NCBI GenBank assembly: GCA_003134655.1
Contig: PLBY01000056.1
Coordinates: 1-42,264, forward strand
DNA from: Acidobacteriaceae bacterium
GTDB lineage: Bacteria; Acidobacteriota; Terriglobia; Terriglobales; Acidobacteriaceae
Direction of reading: 5' to 3'
Length of the DNA: 42,264 bases
Below are positions 31,591 to 38,384 of this stretch, one piece after another. The notes under the pieces were generated by a model. That model saw only the letters and a program-made list of their open reading frames with translations. It did no database searches and was not told the origin of the DNA. A program made the position numbers and the translations under genes. The first letter of the stretch is position 1. Every line of letters starts with the position of its first letter.

Positions 31591-32100
31591 TCACCCATTC
31601 ACGGCCTCGACAGGTTTCGGCTCCGGCTTTGGCTGTGGCGTTGGAACCACCCATCGCAACAATGGAACTACGAGCGGCGGCAAACCCATTCTTGCGACCG
31701 TAGTCTGGACCAATTCCCGCCAATAAGGCCAGCAATTCATCAAAGCATTTGTCTCAGCGAATGCCTGCATTTCTTCAGGAGCGGGAATTGGATTCGTATC
31801 CTGCGGGAACGAGTAAACCATCTCGAAAGTGGCATCGATTTGGACCTCCGGTCCTTCCGTTCCCCTACGCCCATGAATAGCATGCCCAAACAGCACCCTG
31901 AAACGATTCGTTCCCTCCACGAGGTTTACAGTCGTAGAGGGCATCTCCTTCTCAGCCACGATTTTTACGGGACAACCTGGAGCCGTCATGTGCGCAGCGC
32001 GAACATGAATGAGCCGAATAGTCTCAAGAGAAGCAATCGTCATTAGACGCTTCGCCTGATTTATCTGCTCAGGTGTTACATGCAGGGCCACACCATTCAC
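31591..32100 (-). CDS. SecB-like chaperone of a toxin-antitoxin-chaperone module
   Basis: Protein of 169 residues. The SecB-like core is recognised in its second half: GPEVQIDATFEMVYSFPQD followed by FAETNALMNCWPYWRELVQT and VARMGLPPLVVPLLRWVVP. This corresponds to the SecB helix and the 'FP-L-P' segment. A Pro/Lys tail follows. Start is GTG at 32100, overlapping the antitoxin stop (GTGA). SecB-like proteins in such operons hold the antitoxin in a foldable state so it can neutralise the toxin (established for the Mycobacterium tuberculosis HigBA-SecB module). Order toxin-antitoxin-chaperone and the tight overlaps support this role. General export chaperone activity is also possible. Confidence 0.75.
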   Translation of the reverse strand: MNGVALHVTPEQINQAKRLMTIASLETIRLIHVRAAHMTAPGCPVKIVAEKEMPSTTVNLVEGTNRFRVLFGHAIHGRRGTEGPEVQIDATFEMVYSFPQDTNPIPAPEEMQAFAETNALMNCWPYWRELVQTTVARMGLPPLVVPLLRWVVPTPQPKPEPKPVEAVNG

Positions 32101-32486
32101 GCTGCGATGTCTCCATAAAATTCTTCCGTAGGTGAGTATTCATTAGCGACAACGTGATTCCCCGCCTGTTGTGTGACGTTCCATTGCCTTGTCAGCACCA
32201 ACCCTGCCCCTGCTGCCATTGGTTCTGCTACGACAAGCAAACGATGATTAAGCGCGAAAAAAGCATCCGCCAAGGTCTTGAGGGTTAGATTCTGGTTGCC
32301 GCGAAGAATCTGCGTCACGTATGCCTTAGACTTGCCGAGTCTTTGCGCAAGTTCGGTACGCTTCGTGCCCGTCGTTTCCATCACGGTAGACAACAGTTCC
32401 GTTGCATCCACCAACAATCGCTCCTGCTCGTAAATCTTCCTGTTTTCCGGGTTCGCAATAAACTCATCCAATTGTGTAAACATCAT
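32097..32486 (-). CDS. HigA-type XRE antitoxin with C-terminal extension (chaperone-addiction candidate)
   Basis: Protein of 129 residues. Residues about 38-80 form an XRE-type HTH (TKRTELAQRLGKSKAYVTQI, LRGNQNLTLKTLADAFFALN). Residues after about 85 extend past a normal HTH antitoxin: an Ala/Gly-rich loop, then TRQWNVTQQAGNHVVANEYS and a short acidic end. In chaperone-dependent antitoxins such an extension (ChAD) makes the protein unstable unless bound by the SecB-like chaperone. That this extension is a ChAD is inferred. The ATG has GGAG upstream and overlaps the toxin stop by 4 bases, so stoichiometry may be set by translational coupling. It probably represses the operon. Confidence 0.8.
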   Translation of the reverse strand: MMFTQLDEFIANPENRKIYEQERLLVDATELLSTVMETTGTKRTELAQRLGKSKAYVTQILRGNQNLTLKTLADAFFALNHRLLVVAEPMAAGAGLVLTRQWNVTQQAGNHVVANEYSPTEEFYGDIAA

Positions 32487-32872
32487 CTGCGACTCCTCTC
32501 TTTTAAAGCAATTCGATCCTCGTATTCGGCCCGGATATTTCTCGCCCTCTCTGATTCAGACTGTGGAGCAGCCCCTTCCCGTTTTTTGATGAAGCCATGT
32601 GTAATCACAACCCGTTTCCCTGGCCGAAAGTAACAGGGCATTCGCACCTGATAAGCCTTGAACTCGAAAAAATCATCCACTCCAAATTTATTAAACTGCT
32701 CCTTGTTTCTGATGATGCCCGTGTCGGCAAGTTTTGAATAGAGGGTGAGCAGTCTGGCCTTCCATCGGGGTTCGAGGGCGTTGAAGAAATCCTGCCCCGG
32801 AACGGTCGCGTCCTTCCGAATCGCATACTCAATGGTGAACCGAGGACCGCTGTGCGCGACATTGGTTTCCAT
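32483..32872 (-). CDS. HigB/RelE-type toxin
   Basis: Protein of 129 residues in the chosen form. The region FTIEYAIRKDATVPGQDFFN, ALEPRWKARLLTLYSKLADT and KFGVDDFFEFKAYQVRMPCY with GKRVVITHGFIKKREGA matches the RelE/HigB fold, as do the final helix residues SESERARNIRAEYEDR. HigB toxins cleave mRNA on the ribosome. The frame is open to 33013, but I chose the Met at 32872 because an inverted repeat (32886-32903) covers the earlier ATG at 32893 and homologues are about this long. No clear Shine-Dalgarno. First gene of the toxin-antitoxin-chaperone operon. Confidence 0.8.
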   Translation of the reverse strand: METNVAHSGPRFTIEYAIRKDATVPGQDFFNALEPRWKARLLTLYSKLADTGIIRNKEQFNKFGVDDFFEFKAYQVRMPCYFRPGKRVVITHGFIKKREGAAPQSESERARNIRAEYEDRIALKERSRR

Positions 32873-32885
32873 CCACTGTTGAGAA

Positions 32886-32903
32886 GTTAACATATAGCTT
32901 AAC
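32886..32903. promoter_or_regulatory. Inverted repeat GTTAA-N8-TTAAC upstream of the toxin (HigA operator candidate)
   Basis: The 18-bp site has 5-bp arms around an A+T-rich centre and lies 14-31 bases before the toxin start. Autoregulation by the HTH antitoxin is normal in HigBA modules, and this is the only palindrome in the leader. Confidence 0.5.
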
Positions 32904-32979
32904 GAGACGCAAATCCAGAAAATCCAGTAGAGGGAGTCAATTCCTGAGGGTAGGGGCCGAAACGGGAACGGGAATGATC

Positions 32980-33201
32980 CTACATCAGGCTGAGCAATTC
33001 CTCTAGTGCCCATACGTGATCTGTCAGTCCGGCTTCCATTGCGGGTGTAACCCTTAGTGTTTTGTGCACTCTACAGAAGTTGTAATGCATGAAATACAGC
33101 GCAACCATGTGGCCGTGGTTCTCTAGTTTCTTGCTGAAAGCGTTCGTGAGGCGCGTGAATCGACGCATTCCCATTCTCATCGAAAGATTGCTTCGCACCA
33201 C
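32980..33201 (-). pseudogene. C-terminal remnant of an IS1-family-like transposase
   Basis: Encodes SNLSMRMGMRRFTRLTNAFS, KKLENHGHMVALYFMHYNFC and RVHKTLRVTPAMEAGLTDHV, a conserved C-terminal stretch of IS1-like/DDE transposases (with YNFCRxHKTLRVTPA). Similarity continues a few codons past the first Met (SHVV) and then stops near 33240; the catalytic part is absent. The remnant separates the toxin module from the ATPase gene. No inverted-repeat ends were identified. Confidence 0.75.
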
Positions 33202-33362
33202 GTGGGAAGCTAAAGATAGGCGATCTGGAACTGGAATGTCATGTCCTTAACGATCTAAGGATTTGCTCCTGTGATCCGGGCCGCGGAATCGCGAGGACCG
33301 AAAATATTGACAAATGTTTACTTTCCAGGCGTCTTAAGACAGGTGCCGCGCTGTTTATAGGT

Positions 33363-33394
33363 AGTTTATTAACTTTATCCCAGTGTGATAAACT
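33363..33394. promoter_or_regulatory. Inverted repeat AGTTTAT-N18-ATAAACT upstream of the AAA ATPase
   Basis: Perfect 7-bp arms in an A+T-rich leader ending 23 bases before the ATG. Position and A+T content fit an operator overlapping a promoter; the regulator is unknown. Confidence 0.4.
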
Positions 33395-33417
33395 AACTAA
33401 AGTCGCTAGAGGGGCTG

Positions 33418-34617
33418 ATGGATCCGATAAAAAATCCTTACTCGCCTGGAGCAGGTTCGCCTCCGCCCGAGCTTGCCGGGCGAGATAAAGTACGCGAGCA
33501 GGCTCATATTGCGATGGCTCGGATCCAGATTGGCAATCCTGCAAAAAGCGTTTTGATGGTCGGACTGCGAGGGGTAGGCAAAACAGTCTTGCTCGACAAG
33601 ATCCGACGGGATGCGGACGCTAGGGGAATGCAAACCATAAGCATGGAGGCGCCGGAAGGACGTTCTGTCCCTGCCCTTCTAGCTCCGCAACTTCGGATTG
33701 CCTTACTGAGATTGAGTAGGATCGAGCACGCCAAAGCAGTCGCCGAGAAAGGATTGAGGGCTCTTGCGGGGTTTGCAAAAGCTCTCAAGTTCAAGTTTGG
33801 GGACATTGAAGTTGGGATTGATTTCGATCCCGAGCCAGGTCTTGCAGACAATGGAGACCTGCAGGGAGACTTGACGGCACTACTTGAGCAGGTCGGGAAC
33901 GCGGCCAAAAGCGCAAACACTGCACTCGTAATCTTCATTGACGAACTACAGTACGTTGCGCAAGACCAGTTCGCTGCGCTCATCTCCGCGCTGCACAGGT
34001 GTTCGCAGTCCAGCCTTCCGCTGACGTTAGTGGGGGCTGGACTGCCCCAGCTGCGGGCGTTGGCGGGCGAAGCCAAGTCATATGCGGAAAGGCTGTTTGA
34101 TTATCCTATGATTGGGCCGCTGAGTGATGAAGATGCGGCATTGGCGATTACCAAGCCGGCGCGTGAGCAGAATGTCGAGTTCACGGATCGGGCAGTCGCC
34201 GCGATCATCGCTCACAGCCATGGGTATCCTTATTTTCTGCAAGAATGGGGTAAACATTCTTGGGACATTGCGCAGACCAGTCCAATCACTGAGCAAGATG
34301 TGCTCGAAGCTTCCACCCAGGCCGTTGCAGCTCTCGATGAAAGTTTCTTCAGGGTACGCTTTGACCGGTTGACCCCAACGGAGAAAACGTACTTGCGCGC
34401 CATGGCGGAGCTCGGCGCTGGACCTCACCGCTCCGGGGATATAGCAGACGCATTAGGCAGACTAAGCTCTTCTCTTGGGCCTGTTCGCAGCAGCTTAATC
34501 GCAAAAGGAATGATTTGGAGTCCAACATTCGGCGATACGGCTTTCACGGTTCCCCTGTTTGATGAGTTCATGAAGCGAATCATTCCGATCTGGAGCAGAC
34601 CTGCTCCAAAGGGATAA
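33418..34617 (+). CDS. AAA-type ATPase with C-terminal winged helix (Cdc6/archaeal-ATPase-like)
   Basis: Protein of 399 residues. Walker A is GLRGVGKT (residues 49-56) and Walker B VIFIDELQY (171-179). A sensor-1-like TLVGAGLPQL follows, and the C-terminal part (about 310-395) looks like a winged helix (RLTPTEKTYLRAMAELGAGP, GDIADALG). The layout matches AAA ATPases of the Orc1/Cdc6 or MNS type that occur alone on mobile and defence loci. Its biological role is not evident. The gene has its own palindrome-bearing leader and no co-directional neighbour for 240 bp. The ATG follows GAGGGG with rather short spacing. Confidence 0.8.
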   Translation: MDPIKNPYSPGAGSPPPELAGRDKVREQAHIAMARIQIGNPAKSVLMVGLRGVGKTVLLDKIRRDADARGMQTISMEAPEGRSVPALLAPQLRIALLRLSRIEHAKAVAEKGLRALAGFAKALKFKFGDIEVGIDFDPEPGLADNGDLQGDLTALLEQVGNAAKSANTALVIFIDELQYVAQDQFAALISALHRCSQSSLPLTLVGAGLPQLRALAGEAKSYAERLFDYPMIGPLSDEDAALAITKPAREQNVEFTDRAVAAIIAHSHGYPYFLQEWGKHSWDIAQTSPITEQDVLEASTQAVAALDESFFRVRFDRLTPTEKTYLRAMAELGAGPHRSGDIADALGRLSSSLGPVRSSLIAKGMIWSPTFGDTAFTVPLFDEFMKRIIPIWSRPAPKG

Positions 34618-34856
34618 TGAGAGCGGTCTAAGGTCAGCCACTTCTGCGATTCTCCTGAGGGATGAACGGCTATCGCCTTTTGCCCCGCCTCGTTGCCAGT
34701 GTGGATTTGCCGCGGTCGTGAGTTCGTTTGGCTTTTCGCCTCTGCTTACGCACAGACCCGATATGACCGCATTCCCATTTGCAATACTAACGAGATAACC
34801 TGTGGAAACTCATATTCGGTGCTTTAGGCAGGGGCGCCATTCCTGGATGGGCCATC

Positions 34857-35273
34857 TTGCTAGCGATAGGGGTAGAATTGCTTGGCATCGCTATGAACCG
34901 AGCGCGACGTATCGTTCTGGCTCTATACTTTCTTACCCTCGCCTACTGCTTTGTCTGGATTCCTTGGTCCGTTACAAACTCTGATCGGTACGGCACTAGC
35001 CACCAGCGCCTTGGCTACGGATGGCTATGGGCAGGGCCGCGGCGCCCACCGGGGTCGAACCGGAAGCAGCAAGGCCAGTTCTCGCTGTGTGATCTGGACC
35101 CGGCCACGCCCGATTGTTCCAGTGTCGGCGATTCTAAAGGCCAACAATCCGAGCGATGGGACGCTGCATCTCGACAGGCACTTCCAGATGTGACCATCAT
35201 CGCAATCCGCGTCATCGCCATCAGCCTAATTTTCGCCTCCACGCTAGCGCTGGTCGGCTTTCGTAAAAATTAG
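34857..35273 (+). CDS. Hypothetical membrane protein
   Basis: Protein of about 138 residues. Two hydrophobic segments lie at the N-terminus (AIGVELLGIAMNRA; RIVLALYFLTLAYCFVWIPW) and one at the C-terminus (IIAIRVIAISLIFASTLALV). Between them is a polar loop rich in Gly, Arg and Ser with CDLDPATPDCS. The frame also runs upstream as LWKLIFGALGRGAIPGWAIL, which is protein-like but begins only at CTG (34800); the true start may be there. No family recognised. Confidence 0.5.
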   Translation: MLAIGVELLGIAMNRARRIVLALYFLTLAYCFVWIPWSVTNSDRYGTSHQRLGYGWLWAGPRRPPGSNRKQQGQFSLCDLDPATPDCSSVGDSKGQQSERWDAASRQALPDVTIIAIRVIAISLIFASTLALVGFRKN

Positions 35274-35311
35274 GCGAGTTGCGATTACCTGGGTATTGAT
35301 TATTGAGAGTG

Positions 35312-36052
35312 CTAACTCTGGCGTAGAGCCCGACTCGAGTCGCGCACTGGCGCGGGGGGACTATTCGCGGCTCGGCTTTCGCGCGACGCGAGGCGTTGTG
35401 CACGTTCCGTTCTTTGCTTTTGATCGACTCTATATCGACGCATGTATTCCGCTCTCTTCTCTTTCTGTCTTGGCGTGGAAGCAAAATACTTTAGCTGGCA
35501 CGCCAAATCGCAATATTTCTTGTGGGAGGGATGAGCATAGATCCATTTCTGGCAGGTGAGGCACTGCCTGACCCTCTCCAAGAAACCGTAGGAAGCGAGG
35601 CGCAGGACTCCAAAAACAGCGTCACCTTCATAGATTCGGCGTCCGTCGGCCCGCGTTAGTTTGTAATCTCCCGCCACTGGGTCACCGGTCAGATCCAACC
35701 ACCAGCGGCGCCGGCCAGACATCAGGAACATCAGTCTGGGATGAAAGACATATCTCTTCACCGCGACATCAATAGGCTGAAGCAGCTTATCGATCTCAAG
35801 ACGTCGTTGGGTTTTTTCGAGCAATTCTTCTCGCGTTCCCACGTGGACGAACGCTCGATCACGGAGCGCTGCATCCCCAACCGCGGTCGCCGACAAGATG
35901 CTGTGAATCAAGCGACTCACTCGAAGGTAACTGTTCGAGCCGATGGCAGCATTTAGCCACTCGATGAGCACGATTCGATCTTCTTCCCCTACGGCCGTAT
36001 GGGACAGATGCTGCCCTTCGTCACCCCTCCGCCTCGCCGCTCTAGATTTCAT
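35312..36052 (-). CDS. Protein with C-terminal CGNR-like zinc finger
   Basis: Protein of 246 residues. The N-terminal part is Arg-rich and helical with no recognised domain. The C-terminal third contains RQCLTCQKWIYAHPSHKKYC and DLACQLKYFASTPRQKEKRA, a CxxC...C...C treble clef resembling CGNR zinc fingers of stress-response regulators. A basic tail follows (EYMRRYRVDQKQRTER). The start at 36052 has GGAAGAG upstream. It faces the integrative element across a 145-bp gap and may be its left-most gene or a host gene next to it. Confidence 0.65.
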   Translation of the reverse strand: MKSRAARRRGDEGQHLSHTAVGEEDRIVLIEWLNAAIGSNSYLRVSRLIHSILSATAVGDAALRDRAFVHVGTREELLEKTQRRLEIDKLLQPIDVAVKRYVFHPRLMFLMSGRRRWWLDLTGDPVAGDYKLTRADGRRIYEGDAVFGVLRLASYGFLERVRQCLTCQKWIYAHPSHKKYCDLACQLKYFASTPRQKEKRAEYMRRYRVDQKQRTERAQRLASRESRAANSPPAPVRDSSRALRQS

Positions 36053-36096
36053 ATCTCTTCCCTCTCTCGTAACTCATGGTACGTGACCAATACATA

Positions 36097-36107
36097 TTAA
36101 TCATTAA
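36097..36107. promoter_or_regulatory. A+T-rich palindrome TTAAT-C-ATTAA at the left edge of the integrative element
   Basis: Perfect 5-bp arms with one central base, in the A+T-rich 145-bp gap between the zinc-finger gene and the plus-strand element. A second small repeat (GGGT-N7-ACCC) follows near 36134. Possible operator for the element. Confidence 0.35.
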
Positions 36108-36197
36108 CACTTGTTACGCTCTCGTGTCAAAGGGTAGGATACACCCAATTACTCGCTACTAAATGGTGAAACTGGTCTATCCGAGTTGACCTAGATC

Positions 36198-36554
36198 TTG
36201 AAATTACTCGGGCACGACAATCAAAGCCAGAGGTGTTTCTTGCCCTATCGGTCGTTCGGAAAAGTCTGCGTTCTCAGCCCATCGGAGGCTGAATGCCTCG
36301 AGAAAGATGGCCAGGTGCCAGATTGCCGCAACCATCGGCATGTGGGGCGCCGTGCTGCCGAGGAATTTGTGTCGGCACCCACAGACGGAGGCCGCGGAGC
36401 GGCACGATCGGTTGTTCCTCCCTCAAGCGTCCGAGCGAAGCCGGCGATCTCTTTCAAAGTCGCCGCAAATTGGAAGCCCAAAGCCACGTCGGACCAGGAC
36501 CTTCGGCCTCTAGCCGGCGGTCCGCGGTTCAAGAGTCTTCAACTAGTCCGATAA
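36198..36554 (+). CDS. Hypothetical 118-residue protein, first gene of the integrative element
   Basis: The frame starts at TTG 36198 after a stop six bases upstream and ends 23 bp before the excisionase-like gene. Its sequence is protein-like (RSFGKVCVLSPSEAECLEKD, RHVGRRAAEEFVSAPTDGGR, FKVAANWKPKATSDQ), ending FKSLQLVR. The last string recalls short proteins of Acidobacteriota mobile elements, but no domain can be named. There is no Shine-Dalgarno, so the start is uncertain. A competing frame from 36293 is in line with the next gene and looks like read-through. Confidence 0.4.
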   Translation: MKLLGHDNQSQRCFLPYRSFGKVCVLSPSEAECLEKDGQVPDCRNHRHVGRRAAEEFVSAPTDGGRGAARSVVPPSSVRAKPAISFKVAANWKPKATSDQDLRPLAGGPRFKSLQLVR

Positions 36555-36577
36555 CAAAGGTCGAACGGAGGAAACGA

Positions 36578-36796
36578 ATGTCAGCGATTGCAATTGCTCC
36601 TGAGGTAACGGGCTATGTGCCCATCGCGCTAGAACCGCTGCTAAAGATTGAGGATGCAGCGCGGCTTGTAGGAAGGACTCACTGGACGCTGAGGCACGAC
36701 GTCAAAGCAGGGCGGTTGAAGTGTGTCCGGATCGGCCGGCGAATCATGATTGAGCCTTCAGAGATTCGAAGACTCATTGAAGAAGGTAGGCGGTAA
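36578..36796 (+). CDS. Excisionase-like helix-turn-helix protein
   Basis: Protein of 72 residues. Residues about 20-70 are a MerR/HTH_17-type excisionase domain: LLKIEDAARLVGRTHWTLRH, DVKAGRLKCVRIGRRIMIEP, then SEIRRLIEEGRR. The ATG at 36578 has CGGAGG seven bases upstream, which excludes the longer frame. In elements with a tyrosine integrase such proteins bend att DNA for excision or regulate early genes. A second HTH protein of this type lies directly before the integrase (41171-41422). Confidence 0.75.
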   Translation: MSAIAIAPEVTGYVPIALEPLLKIEDAARLVGRTHWTLRHDVKAGRLKCVRIGRRIMIEPSEIRRLIEEGRR

Positions 36797-36853
36797 GAAT
36801 AAATCAGCGGCGAACCCCCGTCAGGAAAGTCGCCGCCAAGAAGGATAAATCTG

Positions 36854-37156
36854 ATGTTCGAAACGAAGATTACTCCGCCGGGTGGTCAGAAGTCAACGGT
36901 TTCAACATTGCATCGCGACTGTTGTGTTTCCGGCCTGCAGTTCAAACTGCTCGTCCAGCGCTATCGGTCTCGAATGCTTTTCACGAATGAGGAGCAACCG
37001 CTCGACAGTATTCTCGCCGAGTTGAATACGATCATCAAGCAACTAGCCGCCTTTTCTCATCGAGAAGACGCTGTTTTCCCTGAGCACATTAGCTCGACCG
37101 TGCCCGGAGTTTTGGCTCAGATGGCTGCCGAGCGAAGTGTTGAGGGGACGCGATGA
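36854..37156 (+). CDS. Hypothetical 100-residue protein of the integrative element
   Basis: No domain is recognised. The C-terminal half is helical (LDSILAELNTIIKQLAAFSH) and the N-terminus is basic and polar. The ATG is preceded by AAGGA. It overlaps the winged-helix gene by 4 bases, so the two are translated together. Confidence 0.55.
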   Translation: MFETKITPPGGQKSTVSTLHRDCCVSGLQFKLLVQRYRSRMLFTNEEQPLDSILAELNTIIKQLAAFSHREDAVFPEHISSTVPGVLAQMAAERSVEGTR

Positions 37157-37467
37157 CATCGCGGGCCTCGCAACGTGAGCGCATCCTAGAGCTGCTGTCG
37201 GCCGCCCGCGGCAATTGGGTTTCACTGCCCAAAATCACGGAGTGTGCGGCGCAGTACAACGCGAGAATCTTCGAACTTCGGCGCGGTGGCTTCCGCATCG
37301 TGAATCGAATCCGAGAAGTGAACGGACAACGCCATTCTTGGTTTCGGCTCGAGTCCCGACCGACGCTCCCCATTAACCATGACTGCAGAGAGTCAGTGAA
37401 GTATGCAAGCGCTGGTTCGTTCCCGGAGTTCGGCGTCTTGGGCAAGGAAGCGGGGTACCCCGATTGA
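37153..37467 (+). CDS. Small winged-helix-like DNA-binding protein
   Basis: Protein of 104 residues. The first 65 form a compact winged helix: SQRERILELLSAARGNWVSL, PKITECAAQYNARIFELRRG, GFRIVNRIREVNGQRHSWFRL. This type is common on phages and integrative elements next to replication genes. GAGGGG precedes the ATG. It overlaps both neighbours by 4 bases (37153 and 37464), placing it within a tightly coupled replication operon. Confidence 0.65.
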   Translation: MTSRASQRERILELLSAARGNWVSLPKITECAAQYNARIFELRRGGFRIVNRIREVNGQRHSWFRLESRPTLPINHDCRESVKYASAGSFPEFGVLGKEAGYPD

Positions 37468-38384
37468 AACGACCAAGCTTTCAGTTCTATCCCGGCGATT
37501 GGCTGCAAGATACTGCGCTGCGTGCCTGTTGCCTCGGCGCCCGCGGATTGTGGTCAGACATGCTTTGCTTCATGCACCAGGGAACACCCTACGGCCACCT
37601 AACACTTCCCGCAGTGTCGGAGGACGGGAGGAAGGATATCCTTAGACCCATCCTTCCGGCGGTCCTTGCACGTATGGTTGGTGGTACCGCGGAGGATGTC
37701 GAGCGATTACTGGCCGAGCTCGAGGATGCCGGGGTGTTTAGCCGAACTCCTGAAGGGGTCATCTTCAGCCGGCGTATGGTCCAGGACGAGAAACTCAGGG
37801 AAACCCGCGCCAGTGGCGGGGCAAAGAGTCTTAACCATCCAAATGTTCCACAGCCGAAAGCCAGTTCGAAGGATACCTCAAAGGGGTCCTTGGGGGGATC
37901 CTTAGGGGAGTCCTTCGGGGGGTCCCCTTCTTCTTCATCTTCATCTTCTAAAAACATTATGTCCGAACCTCAAAACGGTTCGGACATAGAAATCGCTCCC
38001 GCCCAAAAGAGACTGGCTTCCGTTCCCTCTCAATTGGCTTGCCGGTTGGCCGCCCTTCTAAAGGCAGAAATTCGCCGCAACAAACCGGACTATCGGATTA
38101 CACCTTCCCAAGATCGTAGATGGGCGGTCACGGCTCAGCGAATGTTGGACATTGACCAGCGCAATTCCGAAGCGGTTGCGAAGGTGATTCGGTGGGTGCA
38201 AGGCGACGCATTTGAAATGGCCAATGTCCTCAGCATGGATAAGCTTCGCGCGCGGTTTGACCAGCTCGAACTGAAGGCGAGAAAGGCGAACACAGGAAGC
38301 ACACCCACAACCTACGTTTCGGCTAGTGACCGTATTCTCCAAGAGCGCAACGCTGACCGCCTTCATGTTGGAGGTGTCCAGTGA
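37464..38384 (+). CDS. Replication initiator/replisome-organiser-like protein of the integrative element
   Basis: Protein of 306 residues. The N-terminal part (FQFYPGDWLQDTALRACCLG, ARGLWSDMLCFMHQGTPYGH) has the opening of phage replisome-organiser and DnaT-like initiators, followed by a winged-helix region. A Ser/Gly linker at residues about 140-165 (GSLGGSLGESFGGSPSSSSS) separates it from a helical C-terminal domain that may recruit DnaB, whose gene follows at once (4-base overlap). The start is TTG, overlapping the previous stop. A perfect 12-bp palindrome CGGGGTACCCCG (37451-37462) covers its ribosome-binding region. The linker codons form 12-bp iterons (see 37883-37988). Role inferred from layout and position. 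Confidence 0.65.
   Translation: MKRPSFQFYPGDWLQDTALRACCLGARGLWSDMLCFMHQGTPYGHLTLPAVSEDGRKDILRPILPAVLARMVGGTAEDVERLLAELEDAGVFSRTPEGVIFSRRMVQDEKLRETRASGGAKSLNHPNVPQPKASSKDTSKGSLGGSLGESFGGSPSSSSSSSKNIMSEPQNGSDIEIAPAQKRLASVPSQLACRLAALLKAEIRRNKPDYRITPSQDRRWAVTAQRMLDIDQRNSEAVAKVIRWVQGDAFEMANVLSMDKLRARFDQLELKARKANTGSTPTTYVSASDRILQERNADRLHVGGVQ
37883..37988. repeat. 12-bp iterons plus 12-bp-arm palindrome inside the initiator gene (candidate origin)
   Basis: Four consecutive 12-bp units from 37883 to 37930 follow GGGGNTCCTTNGG (GGGGTCCTTGGG, GGGATCCTTAGG, GGAGTCCTTCGG, then a partial GGGGTCCCCTTC). TTC-rich and A-rich tracts follow, then the palindrome TATGTCCGAACC (37958-37969)-TCAAAAC-GGTTCGGACATA (37977-37988) with perfect arms. 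All lie in the Ser/Gly linker of the initiator CDS. Confidence 0.55.

Noticed and set aside
33239..33633. Minus-strand frames opposite the start of the AAA ATPase gene
   Set aside because: No ribosome-binding site; the ATPase frame with Walker A is clearly coding.
35030..35065. tRNA-like G+C-rich block with a GGTCGAACC string
   Set aside because: The T-loop resemblance is partial, and no acceptor, D or anticodon stem could be paired around it.
36293..36577. Extended N-terminus of the excisionase-like protein
   Set aside because: Pro/Arg/Ser-rich frame with no homology-like content; the strong CGGAGG site before 36578 defines the start.
37883..37930. CRISPR-like or other spacer array
   Set aside because: The 12-bp units are contiguous without spacers and lie in a coding frame; no cas gene or other array is present in the window.
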